The notes under the pieces: generated by a model
The model's database searches: none
Told to the model about the DNA's origin: nothing
What the model saw: the letters and a program-made list of their open reading frames with translations, nothing else
Assembly: GCA_977017575.1 (NCBI GenBank)
Contig: CDRNVI010000098.1
Location: 1-64,000 of the forward strand
DNA: 64,000 bases
Direction: 5' to 3'
Source: Paramoeba atlantica
Taxonomy: Eukaryota > Discosea
Program-made: the position numbers and the translations under genes
In this document: positions 39,042 to 48,000 of the stretch, in pieces
How the letters are laid out: each line of letters starts with the position of its first letter
How positions within the stretch are numbered: the stretch's first letter is position 1

Positions 39042-39539
39042 TCAGCAATATGCAGGTTGGGTTACGAAGTAGGGTATTTTCATGAATATTGTCGCCAGTA
39101 ATGCTTCGATGATGCAATATACTCTCCCGAAGAATCTCGGTGGGGTGCTTATATTCGTCAAGTTCGGTGCTGTAGGAATATCGATTTTGTTTATGCGAGG
39201 CTGTTGCCTCTTACAACACGGGTGAAGACATGTTCGTTTGTTGAGGCACCTGTGTTTACATGGTGTTCCGTGGGTCATGGGGGTTTGCGGTACCATATTT
39301 GCAGTCACTAGTTCGGTTGGCGTGACGCATGATGGTGGTTCGGAGGGGGCACCATTCTCGTCGACGGGACGTCCATGGTCTAAGAGATCAACGGTTGACA
39401 TATCAACGCCGCGTGGTCCTCCCGTAAGGTCCTGCGGCGCATCAGCATGAGTGCAATGTGAAGGGGGTCGCGTCATTGTAACGATAAAGATAAGAGAAAA
39501 AAAACAACAAGGTACAGAAACTGTATCTTTATCGTTCAA
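39042..39539 (-). CDS. LINE 5' frame with one zinc knuckle, up to 165 aa
   Basis: The likely start is the Met at 39,476 (MTRPPSHCTHADAP), since the first 21 codons translate SL-like leader. It contains CKHRCLNKRTCLHPCCKRQ, the same knuckle as in the main ORF, and a hydrophobic C-terminus (VYCIIEALLATIFMKIPYF). It ends at a TGA that is in frame with the main ORF: after the TGA the frame continues NSTEPPQTKPCKHKC. So it is either a separate ORF1 or the N-terminus of one protein interrupted by a single stop. Confidence 0.65.
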   Translation of the reverse strand: MNDKDTVSVPCCFFSLIFIVTMTRPPSHCTHADAPQDLTGGPRGVDMSTVDLLDHGRPVDENGAPSEPPSCVTPTELVTANMVPQTPMTHGTPCKHRCLNKRTCLHPCCKRQQPRINKIDIPTAPNLTNISTPPRFFGRVYCIIEALLATIFMKIPYFVTQPAYC

Positions 39540-39540
39540 A
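39509..39540 (-). ncRNA. Spliced-leader-exon-like sequence at LINE 5' end
   Basis: On the minus strand AACGATAAAGAT leads into ACAGTTTCTGTACCTTGTTG, matching the conserved SL 3' half, and the AACGAT start resembles the diplonemid SL opening. No GT follows; instead a T-run (TTTTTTTTCTC) and then the LINE leader. AACGATAAAGATA and its inverted copy TATCTTTATCGTT (13 bp) bracket the segment. It could be the SL of a trans-spliced element transcript copied back into DNA, or an SL gene used as insertion target. Confidence 0.5.
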
Positions 39541-39541
39541 T

Positions 39542-40175
39542 TACACGTGTTTCATAAGTGATTTGTTGCGTCCAGAAGGTGCGCCTCTGGCGGCGAAGTG
39601 TTTTCGGCATAAAATGGGTTAGAAAGAGTTAAATGGTATTTTATTCATAGTTTGATGCGCTAAAATGACAAAAAATGATAAAAATCTGATTTTTTGCAGA
39701 ATTTGTGGTTAAGAATTTCAGTAATTTATTCTCAAGTCGTCATATCAGCTTCAGGGGCGGCAACAATGGTGCCAGTAGTCTTAAAATTTCGAGATCTGTT
39801 GAATGCCGTAGGAATTAGGTCAAAAGCTCGCACGATACAAATTTTAGACCCCCTCCACCTTTTTCGTGACCCCCCCTGTATAGTAGCGATGCCGCATTTT
39901 ATGCATACCCCCCTACTATTCGCAATAAAAAAAGTTAAGAACACGATCCTACGAATATTGAGACGCATAGGTTCGCGTAATAAATACGTTTCAAGACTCT
40001 TCTTGAATCCACGACGGAGGAATGTTCCACCATGCTCGAGTAGGCATGTGACTGCGGGCTATTGTTCCATTAAGCCCAGGATTCCCTGTTATGTCGAATC
40101 CAGCAACAGGCTTTGCAAGATTCGAGTGCACCAGACAGGAAAGATCCACAAATCCGGTGAATTGACAATTGGATA
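39542..40175. repeat. 634-bp direct repeat, copy 2 (partner 32,673-33,305)
   Basis: This copy continues without interruption into the intact LRR gene at 39,991-40,602, so it represents the uninterrupted arrangement. Its left border coincides with the end of the SL-like sequence. Confidence 0.9.
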
Positions 40176-40602
40176 CATTTAACACATCAATGTTGGGAGG
40201 TAAATGGGCAAAGTCCAGCTCTCCTGTGAATAAATTGTTTTGAACCCACAAGTTCAGCAAAAGTTCAGGCAGGGCTGAGAAGTCAACATCGCCACCCAAC
40301 TGATTCGTCATCACCCGGGCTCGTTGTATCGTACGCGGTAAATACAGCCAATGTAATGATCCTTTCAGCGCACGTGAATACCAGCTTACTTCGCTTATAC
40401 TTTTAGATTCGTCACATTCCACACCGTTCCACTCGCAGGCAGGCGTATGCGTATCCCACGAGGGGTGCGGGTTCCTAACATCACGGACAAATTTAGCAAG
40501 TTCGTATTCCTGCGGCAGAGCAACGCCCTTTACCTTACCTGGGCGCGCTGCTGGGGGTGTAGCGTCGGCTGCCTCACACAATAGGAGCGAAGAACGTGGC
40601 AT
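39991..40602 (-). CDS. LRR surface-protein-like protein, 203 aa
   Basis: Intact reference copy of the VALPQEYELAKFVRDVRNP subgroup: N-terminus MPRSSLLLCEAADATPPAAR, cap W.THTPACEWNGVEC, LRRs with GGDVDFSALPELL, NNLFTGELDFAHLP and VLNVSNCQFTGFVDLSCL, then DITGNPGLNGTIARSHMP and a Trp-rich end. Ends TGA after WIQEES. Its 3' third is duplicated almost exactly at 33,120-33,305. Confidence 0.75.
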   Translation of the reverse strand: MPRSSLLLCEAADATPPAARPGKVKGVALPQEYELAKFVRDVRNPHPSWDTHTPACEWNGVECDESKSISEVSWYSRALKGSLHWLYLPRTIQRARVMTNQLGGDVDFSALPELLLNLWVQNNLFTGELDFAHLPPNIDVLNVSNCQFTGFVDLSCLVHSNLAKPVAGFDITGNPGLNGTIARSHMPTRAWWNIPPSWIQEES

Positions 40603-40976
40603 AATATTCTCCGGAATGAACTCGGTTGATTAAAGCTACATGTATGTAGTTCTAGAAATAAAGAATTTGCAATTGTAGTTTTATCAATTGTTTTCCATAC
40701 ATAATAAAGCATATTCCAGGATAGTATACCTTGTAGGTATATTAAATGGGTACGGTATACTAAATGTTGTCTAAAAAGCCAAAAAAACGCGGCGCTTCGT
40801 GGCGCATTCCTTATCTGTAGTTGCTAGAAAAATGGTGGATTGGCCTTCAAATAAGATTTCTTGGGTTGCGCTTGCTAGAAAAGTTGCTCTGTCGCTTCTA
40901 AAAATGGGACGTCTACCGCTTATGTTGTGTTGAAGGGGGTAGGTTTGCAAAATGGCCTTGGGTAGTAGGTCCCGAA
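40603..40976. other. Intergenic with element-like GC hairpin
   Basis: Contains GTATACCTTGTAGGTATA-type inverted text near 40,727 and GCGGCGCTTCGTGGCGC near 40,788, the same kind of GC hairpin found inside the TA-flanked elements, but I could not find both ends of an element. No gene. Confidence 0.4.
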
Positions 40977-41130
40977 ATTATTAATGATCTTTTTGCGATT
41001 TTTCTTTTTTAGGCTCTTCGTTAAACGCGGAGGTAGTTTTCAACGCGAAGCGCGACGCATGAGTGACTTCTAAGTTGAAAACAACTACCGCGTTTAACGA
41101 AGAGGCTAATAAAGAAAAATTGTCATTAAT
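40977..41130. repeat. Foldback element, copy 2 (extended inverted repeat)
   Basis: The core arms at 41,011-41,044 and 41,074-41,107 match copy 1 at 514-610. Here inversion extends further outward: ATTAATGA and TTTTTCTTT on the left have inverted partners AAAGAAAAATTGTCATTAAT on the right, so the whole 40,977-41,130 folds on itself. The central spacer text GCGAAGCGC..GCATGAGTGACTTC is shared with copy 1. Confidence 0.8.
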
Positions 41131-41131
41131 A

Positions 41132-41748
41132 CTACAAATTCATGTATACTTCACGGCGCTGCTCTCCGTTCGACGTTGTAATCTGTGTGTACTGGAAATC
41201 ATAACTCAAGTAGGCGCAGTATAAAGCTACGTCGAAAACCCCATGAAGGTTTCCATTCATTTCTAACGAAAGAACCCGAAGAGTTGAAGGAAGTGAGCTC
41301 AAATCTACGGTCCCGGTAAAAAACATTCGATTACTTAGCAATTGCCTTAACATAGGCGGTAGGCAAAGAAGATTGGGTGTACCAGTGAAATCATTTCCAG
41401 CTATCAAAATATGCGTCATGTTCGGAGGAAACTCTTCAAAAGGAACTTCACCTCGTAAGCCTCACTGCTGTATGTTGAGAAAAACTAAGCTTGCTGGGAG
41501 GTATTTCCAAACTAGTACTCCACGCAGCTCCCGGAGACGCCAATCAATTTTATCAACTTGTTTCTTCTCATTGCATGCAATGCCGACCCATTCACACGCA
41601 GGTGCTTTTTATCTGCGTTTTCAACAAGTCTCTCTAAATTATATTCGTCTGGTAAAGAAATAGAACGGATTTTTGCTGCACGGCGATTGTTTGCAGATTG
41701 AGTGTCTGTCGTACGCAGCGCGCAGGCAAACGCAACGAAGATGAACAT
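41132..41748 (-). pseudogene. LRR gene with frame break, signal peptide retained
   Basis: N-terminus MFIFVAFACALRTTDTQS is a plausible signal peptide, followed by AAKIRSISLPDEYNLERLVENADKK. The text then changes frame near 41,605, where paralogues have the segment before the cap; the cap PACEWVGIACNEKKQVDKI is in a second frame. A TGA follows in that frame near 41,462, and then come LRRs (LIAGNDFTGTPNLLCLPP, FFTGTVDLSSLPSTLRVLSL). One frame change and one stop: probably a pseudogene. Confidence 0.65.
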
Positions 41749-41913
41749 TAAAAGTAGAAAGACAAAAACACACTGAGCTAAAATTATTTTATTCTTTTTT
41801 CGAACACAACTTTATACAACAGTAAAATCGGCACCTTAACGCTCAGTAAATGCTGAAGAACTTAAAATGAGTGCATAATAAGGGTTGCGGAGAGTTTTCG
41901 CGGGAGATATCTT

Positions 41914-42774
41914 TTAAGAACGAACGTGTCCAATGTAAGGAGTACGCACTTTGGGATTGCAGCTTCTCTCCCGGATCCTGCGCAACGCTCCTCCATACCA
42001 CATAATTTGTAGGGCAATGAGCCCATTTAATACGCAGCTGAGTGCATGCTGGGTAGCAAGAACCACTTTTCCTTGATCGAGTGCCACACGGACCAGAGTG
42101 GTAAGAACACGCACCGCAGACCCCGCAGACGAAAGAAAGAACGTTGTAAAACTTAACACCCCGGTGGTATGTCGGGAATAATTGACAATGAGCTGTGGAA
42201 TCCGCGAACACAGCGAGGCGGCGGTTTGTATAGCGAATAAGAAACAGGAGTAGTGAGTAAAAGGCAAAATACGACCCGGGATCACAACAATCCCGGTCAG
42301 AGAGATGAGAAGCGCAGACCAAACAAGCGCCGGATTCCGGGAGTGATCTGCTACGAAATGTTTTGGCACTGTACTCAAACGCGTACCTTGTAGGAATCGC
42401 GGCAATGAAGATATTGATTTCTGAGTATTTTTCGTGGTTATGCGTTGCCTTGTACTTTTGGCTGTTGTCTTTTCCGCTACCGATGGGGTTCGATACCAGA
42501 AATAGAGATAAAGGATTACTGTGTTTTGTGTGAGTAAAATAAGTGCCTCACCAAAATCCCAGAAAGATAATTTGTTTAAAAGCGCAGTCTGAGCTACTGC
42601 GAGAAGTGACAGAATATCAAGCATCACCATGGCCAAGCTGAGATTCTGAACACTTCTTAATTTGATGATTCGAAACAATTGTGGAAATTTCACGGCGGCG
42701 GAGCCTAGAACAATAAAAACGCTTACATAATAGGAGACGAGGTCCATCGTTTCTACATTAACGGGCATATTCAT
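41914..42774 (-). CDS. MPDU1: MPDU1-like PQ-loop membrane protein, 286 aa
   Basis: Multi-span membrane protein with two PQ-loop repeats: KFPQLFRIIKLRSVQNLSLA (30-49) and RIPQLIVNYSRHTTGVLSF (191-209). The segment GEALILLTQNTVILYLYFWY (76-95) matches the MPDU1/Lec35 family, which is needed for use of dolichol-phosphate mannose and glucose in the ER for N-glycans and GPI anchors. About seven helices are visible. A basic loop of about 45 residues (100-145) between the halves is longer than usual. Length is close to the family norm (about 250). Ends TAA. Confidence 0.85.
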   Translation of the reverse strand: MNMPVNVETMDLVSYYVSVFIVLGSAAVKFPQLFRIIKLRSVQNLSLAMVMLDILSLLAVAQTALLNKLSFWDFGEALILLTQNTVILYLYFWYRTPSVAEKTTAKSTRQRITTKNTQKSISSLPRFLQGTRLSTVPKHFVADHSRNPALVWSALLISLTGIVVIPGRILPFTHYSCFLFAIQTAASLCSRIPQLIVNYSRHTTGVLSFTTFFLSSAGSAVRVLTTLVRVALDQGKVVLATQHALSCVLNGLIALQIMWYGGALRRIRERSCNPKVRTPYIGHVRS

Positions 42775-43373
42775 GGATCACCACGTTTTCTAAGGCTAAG
42801 TTACGGATCACGCTAATGAAATTAGAATTATTACTGAATCATAATACTTTTCTATGATTTTTTCTGTTCCCTCCCTATTATGTAAACGAAGGGTTTGTGC
42901 ACGAATTCTACTTCTATTTCTCACTTGAATTTTGTAACTATTTGTACATCGCAGTATTATGAGCTACATCGTAGCTAATAATATTTGGGTTATGCAGAAA
43001 TCGCTAAATCGCAGAGTACATTCTACTAAAAATATGGGGTCCTCTCATTATGGTTTTACATTGAACTGCGAAGATCCATACATCGCGAAAGACAAATTCA
43101 ATTGGTACGAAGGCGTCCTTTGCACCTGTTGCATAAAGTTGGATTCCGCCATTCAGTTGTGTTCTGTCCTTTAAACATCCGTCGAGAACTCAACGCCGTG
43201 CATCCTGTTTGGGCTATAACATACGACACTCCTCGGACATTTCAACAGAATCCTGCACGTACCTATCTTCTCGAAAACTTCCCAACCCAGTACCAAATAC
43301 AGTACAAGTCGGGATATCTCTCCATTCAGCGTTCAATGTCTCTTTTCCGCTGTTCTCTTCCGCCATTTTCTTC
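42775..43373. other. Intergenic, no gene seen
   Basis: Plus-strand frames here are short and of low complexity. Probably the 5' leader of the MPDU1-like gene and the 3' region of the next gene. Confidence 0.5.
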
Positions 43374-44768
43374 CTACCCCCAACGATACATCAAACTCCC
43401 CCACACAAAATGCCCCACAAACAACACCACCCCAAGGGCCACAAACGGGACCATGGCGCCCATCATGAAGAGCACAAAAAGCAGCAACGGAATCAGCACC
43501 ACCCCGGCCACAAAAACATCAAAACTGGAGGACACGATACTCCGAAACGATTGAAATCCCGACACCAGCGCGTCCCGCGGGTCGCTGTACTCTGCGAGAT
43601 TCGCCGTTCGAGCCCCAAGGGTAAACGGGAGTTTCGGTAACGTCCGCAACCAGCGGGAGTAAAAAGGCCGAGAATTAAACGAGCGCAATAAGAAACCTAA
43701 ATCATGCCCGTAATAGGAAGGAGGAACAGAGTGGTCAATCACCCAATGACCCCTTTGTTTTCCACCTCCACCTTCCTCCCTTTCTCTCCTCTGTGCTAAA
43801 CCCTCTGAAACCCCCTCCTCGCTCCCTTCGACCTTCACCCCTTCCCCGTGGTCCTCCCCCTCCCACCCCCCCTCCTTTCCCCCCTTTCGCGCCCCCTCTC
43901 GTTTTTCTCCCTTTTTCTCCCCCTCCCCCCACCTCTTTTTTCCTTCTCCCCTTTCTTCACTCTCCCCCTCCACCCACCTATAGTAATACCGCCGCCCCCG
44001 CCGCACCGCCTCCCCCACACAGGCCTCCACCGACACCTGCGGCAGCAGCCGTACCCGGGCCTCCACCCCCTGCCCCCTCGAGAGCCCGTGGACCCTCTCC
44101 GCACTGACCGGCACATCCTCCAGGGTCAGGTGCGTGCAGTTCCCTTTCTTTGAATACTCAATGTATTCGACAAAGGTCTCCTCAAAGGCGGCAATCAACG
44201 CCTCCCGTATCCCGTGGAGCAGATTTTGATCCACCGGGAAGGAGGGGGCGGAGGGGGGGAGGGGGGGGAAGGCATCCCCGTGGAGGGAGAGGGAGGGGGA
44301 GGGGGCGTAGCAGTGGCCCGGGGGGTCGGGGAGGATTTGGATTTTGTTCCTTCGGGGAGAAGAAGTAGGGTTGGAAAAAAGAGGGGGGGGAAAAAAAGAG
44401 GAGCGATTTTTGGAAAGGGTATTTTGAGGGTTGGAACGACCAACGGAGATGTTGGAGCGACCCATGCCGTAGAGATCGTGGGGTTCAGATTTTGGGGGTG
44501 AAGGGTTTTGGTTTCGGTTTTGGTTTCTGAGGTTCGCTGCGGAGGACCGACGGGGGGAGGGGGTCCATTTTTCGTTTTCCTTGGAGGTTGTCTCGGAAGG
44601 GAGAGGTTTTAAGGTGTGGTAATGGAGATGGGAGCGTCGTTTGGAGCGGGGGGGGTGGGGAGGAGGAGGAGGGGAGGCGTCATAGGGTGTGATTTTTGTG
44701 AAGGTGGGGGGTTGGGGAGAGAGGAGGAGGAGGCTGTAGAGAAATAAGAGGAGAAAGCAGCGGTCCAT
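43374..44768 (-). CDS. Putative secreted/membrane protein, Pro/Glu-rich, 464 aa
   Basis: N-terminal signal peptide (MDRCFLLLFLYSLLLLSPQP). Then a Pro/Ser-rich region (20-190), a short globular part about 195-265 (LLHGIREALIAAFEETFVEYIEY, VRLLPQVSVEACVGEAV), a Gly/Glu/Lys-rich tract (about 270-345), a second globular part (HSVPPSYYGHDLGFLLRSFNS) and one or two membrane helices near the end (FVAGVVLIPLLLFVLFMMGA, then FVALGVVLFVGHFVW). I do not recognise the family. Layout suggests a type I-like endomembrane protein. The Glu/Lys tract is written in long G/A runs. Ends TAG. Confidence 0.7.
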   Translation of the reverse strand: MDRCFLLLFLYSLLLLSPQPPTFTKITPYDASPPPPPHPPRSKRRSHLHYHTLKPLPSETTSKENEKWTPSPRRSSAANLRNQNRNQNPSPPKSEPHDLYGMGRSNISVGRSNPQNTLSKNRSSFFPPPLFSNPTSSPRRNKIQILPDPPGHCYAPSPSLSLHGDAFPPLPPSAPSFPVDQNLLHGIREALIAAFEETFVEYIEYSKKGNCTHLTLEDVPVSAERVHGLSRGQGVEARVRLLPQVSVEACVGEAVRRGRRYYYRWVEGESEERGEGKKRWGEGEKKGEKREGARKGGKEGGWEGEDHGEGVKVEGSEEGVSEGLAQRREREEGGGGKQRGHWVIDHSVPPSYYGHDLGFLLRSFNSRPFYSRWLRTLPKLPFTLGARTANLAEYSDPRDALVSGFQSFRSIVSSSFDVFVAGVVLIPLLLFVLFMMGAMVPFVALGVVLFVGHFVWGSLMYRWG

Positions 44769-45031
44769 GGTGAGTTTTGAAAATAAGAAGACGGGCTAAA
44801 AATAATGTCATTTTTTGCGAGATCAAGGGGTCTTATTGTATGCAAACGTAATGAAACCTGTTTAGCCGTAGTTTAAATACATTGTGATTTTTTACATTGT
44901 ATTTTTGTGGTTTACTTCAAGTGTTTGCGCAACTTGTCTGTGTACTATTCATGTTCAAAATATACCAAAATACACTTCCTACATATAATACAAGCCAAAA
45001 ACAAAAGAATCAAGGCTTACATCTCCTTCGG

Positions 45032-48000
45032 TCACGGAAAGTGTGGAATCTCTCGTACGATTTTTGCCAATTGCTCAAACTCTTGTGTGCGCAGCACCTC
45101 TAGATACGCCTTTCGAAACTGATCTCCCACGTTCTTTACCTTCTTTGCACTAAAATTCGCATTTCGCCCAGACGCCGCATAACACTCAAACGAACTCACC
45201 AAACGACGCAACACCTCACTGCACAATCGCGAGAACCGACGTTTTAACATTTCAAGCACGTTTTTGCATGTTAATTCTTCACCCTCTTCTTCCTTACCGA
45301 ATCCACCGTCTATTCTTTCACACCAGTGCACAATTTTCACTACTTGTTGCAGGGCTTTCTGTTGTACCCAAAAAACGGCCGGGTCCTCATTGGGTCGCGT
45401 AAAGCGAGCGGAAAGAAAAGTAGAGGGTGGGGTGAGTTGATTTTCCCTGGCCTGCTCCTGGGCATTTTGAATCAACTGGTCGCGCTGCTTCCATTCCCGT
45501 GCAAGGAGATCAAAATGGAGAAGAAAGAAACCAATGTAGGATAAACCGGCGCGTATGGTTTGTACGCTATTCGGGTCGGTTTGGGAGAGCAAGGTATCGG
45601 CTTGTTCCCAGGCATGGGAGGTTAGTTTTTTCATCGAGGCGTAGAGCTCACGCAGTCGAAGAATGAGATCCGCCTCCGGATGGACTTCGGTTTGGGTAAG
45701 ATTGAGCTCAATTTCACGGAAAGTGAGTTGGAGAGTGCGAAGTTGGGTTTCACGGACTCCGGTCGGGTTGTGTAGACTCCGGTAAGCACTTTCGGCTTTG
45801 CTGAGTAAGTCATAGATGTCATCTTCTTTAGGGGATTTAGTGGAAAATGAAGAGTTCTCTTTCTTATTTTCAACTCTCTTATTTTCCTCACCTTTTTCAG
45901 CCCTCCCGTTTTCGGAATCCCGTAATGTTTTGGGAGACTCCCATTGATCGGCTACTAGTCGCATGGTGACCTTTGCCATAAGCTGCATTTCGGGAATCAT
46001 ACGTTTCGGGCGGGTTTTACGGAATAAAATATCCAATGCCTCAAGATAGTCTTCTTTTTGTGAACAAGAAAGGGCAGGATGGGAAGTCCAAGGGAGGAAC
46101 AAGAAATCGTAAAGAGGTGTTTTCGTTTTTTTTGGTTTCGTACATACCAGATTAGTCTGATCTTCCGATTCGGAATTATTAGACTCATGCTCTTCGAATC
46201 TTTCATTCTCTGATGAAGAGAAAACGCTTGTCGTTTTCATGTGCGCTCGCTTTACGTATGCCAATGCTCGATTTAAATCCGTAATGGACAGATTAACGTC
46301 ATCTGCACTTTTTAACATGTAATCTCGAGCGGTCTCGAAATACTTCAAAGCATCATTAAAGTTATCTGTGGCGAAACAGGACTCTCCACGTAAGTTGTAG
46401 AGGTCACCTAATTTTCGACAGATTGTTTTTGTCGTCGAACTCGCAGAGCTTAGCCTCCGCAGAAAAGGGTTGGAAAGAGTAATATCAGTTTGCTCAGTTA
46501 AAAGCGGAGGTTCTGCGAGTGATGAGACTGGAATGAGTTGCATTTCAGAAGGATTGGTTTTCTTCGCTCGTTTGGTACCTCCCATTGCTTCATCCAGTAA
46601 TGCGAGGTAGTATTTCAGGGAATGGGAAAAATGTACGTCCACAGACTCACTCATATTTCGCATGACCAAAGTGTTTGCATCCACAAGAGGTAGAACAATT
46701 TCGTTTTCATCAGACTTCAACTGCGAACTATTCCCCCAATGGTTGGTGTCGATGTCCGAATTAGTATCTCGTTCCTTTTCAGTAGATACCTCACGCAAAG
46801 AATTCAAAGCTTTGCATTCATTCTGGTTCATAATTTGCAAAACATTTCTACTTTCGTTTTTCACTTCACTAGCAGCCCATTCTTTCATTCGTGTTTGCAA
46901 ATCTTTAATTTTTATTTTCTTCTTAAAACACGCAGTAGCAACATGATGATGCCAATCTCCCAGTATTTCTGCCAACCTTTCTTCTCGGCTGGTAGGAGAC
47001 AACTCGTTCAGCCAATTGGGCTTCAAGTTCAACCCGGTTTGTAAATTTTGCAATAATTGCCAAGTATCGAATAATTCGTATTTCTCCAACTGGATGTGAA
47101 GCAAAACATATTGAGCCTCCCATAGACGTGTTCGAGAAATACTTTTCGCGTCCAGGCGCAATGCATGCTCCATATGATTCACCAAAAGATCGTGATAGCG
47201 TAGATTTTCCTCATCTTCCGTTTCTTTCGCTTCCGCATTCGGTACGGTTTCTGCTATCTTATCCTCCCTTGTTGCTACATCCATTCCCTTTCCTTTTCCT
47301 GCCGATTTTTTATTTCCGTGTGGTTTCGACTTCAGTTTCACTTCCACAGCAACGGGCGCCGACACGGTTCTCCGCTTCTGCTCCAAAGTACGAATAGCTT
47401 TTTCATACAAATCAATGAGCAAAAGTAGTGCTTGAACGGTCGTCACGGGTTGACTCTTTTCATCGATCAGGGCGACGCATTTCTCCAGTAGTCCCCGAGC
47501 ATGGAGATATTCTGTAGATCCTTTGCGCGGTTGTGCGAGTGCCATTTCTGCCATACGAAAGTAGAGTGTAGACATAGGAAGGGAAAGTTCGGATGGCGAT
47601 GTTCCCTTCATTGCACTCCCGGTTTCTTTCCCAACATTTCGGTCGGATAACAGTGTTGCAGAATCCTGTTGTCCTTCCATAATTTGTCGTGGAATCTTGT
47701 CCTTCGCATTTCCTTCCCCTTTTCTTTCTTCATCACTCTGTGCCGTGTAATACTTTGTAAATCCGCATAAATCATATAATTTTAAGCTCCCACTATTTGG
47801 GTCTTTTAGCACCAAATAACTTGCGCCTTTTCGCGTACAATGCGCTCGAAGCCATTTCAGGACACGTCCAGAAAACTGTTGCAACTCCACGGGCTCAAAC
47901 GAGGCGGACGGAAAAGAATTGGGCAGCTCACTTGTGGGAATAATTTGATACCCCTCGACAATGCCCTCATTGTGGTAACAAAGCGCTACGTGACTTACCG

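Larger units (their letters stand above)
34387..39541 (-). mobile_element. RLE-type LINE, long copy
   Basis: About 5.1 kb on the minus strand. The 3' end (GGAAAGTATGAAAAA form) abuts an LRR fragment. The 5' end coincides with spliced-leader-like sequence at 39,509-39,540. It carries a 5' frame with zinc knuckles, a long ORF with reverse transcriptase, a second knuckle type and a restriction-like endonuclease. It shares the +1 frame change with the copy at 24,105, and has an additional tandem duplication of about 20 bp near 35,082-35,118 that shifts the C-terminal frame. Otherwise the two copies are almost identical. Confidence 0.9.

Noticed and set aside
43793-44501. Pro- and Gly-rich plus-strand frames
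   Set aside because: Antisense of the Glu/Lys-rich tract in the minus-strand 464-aa protein.
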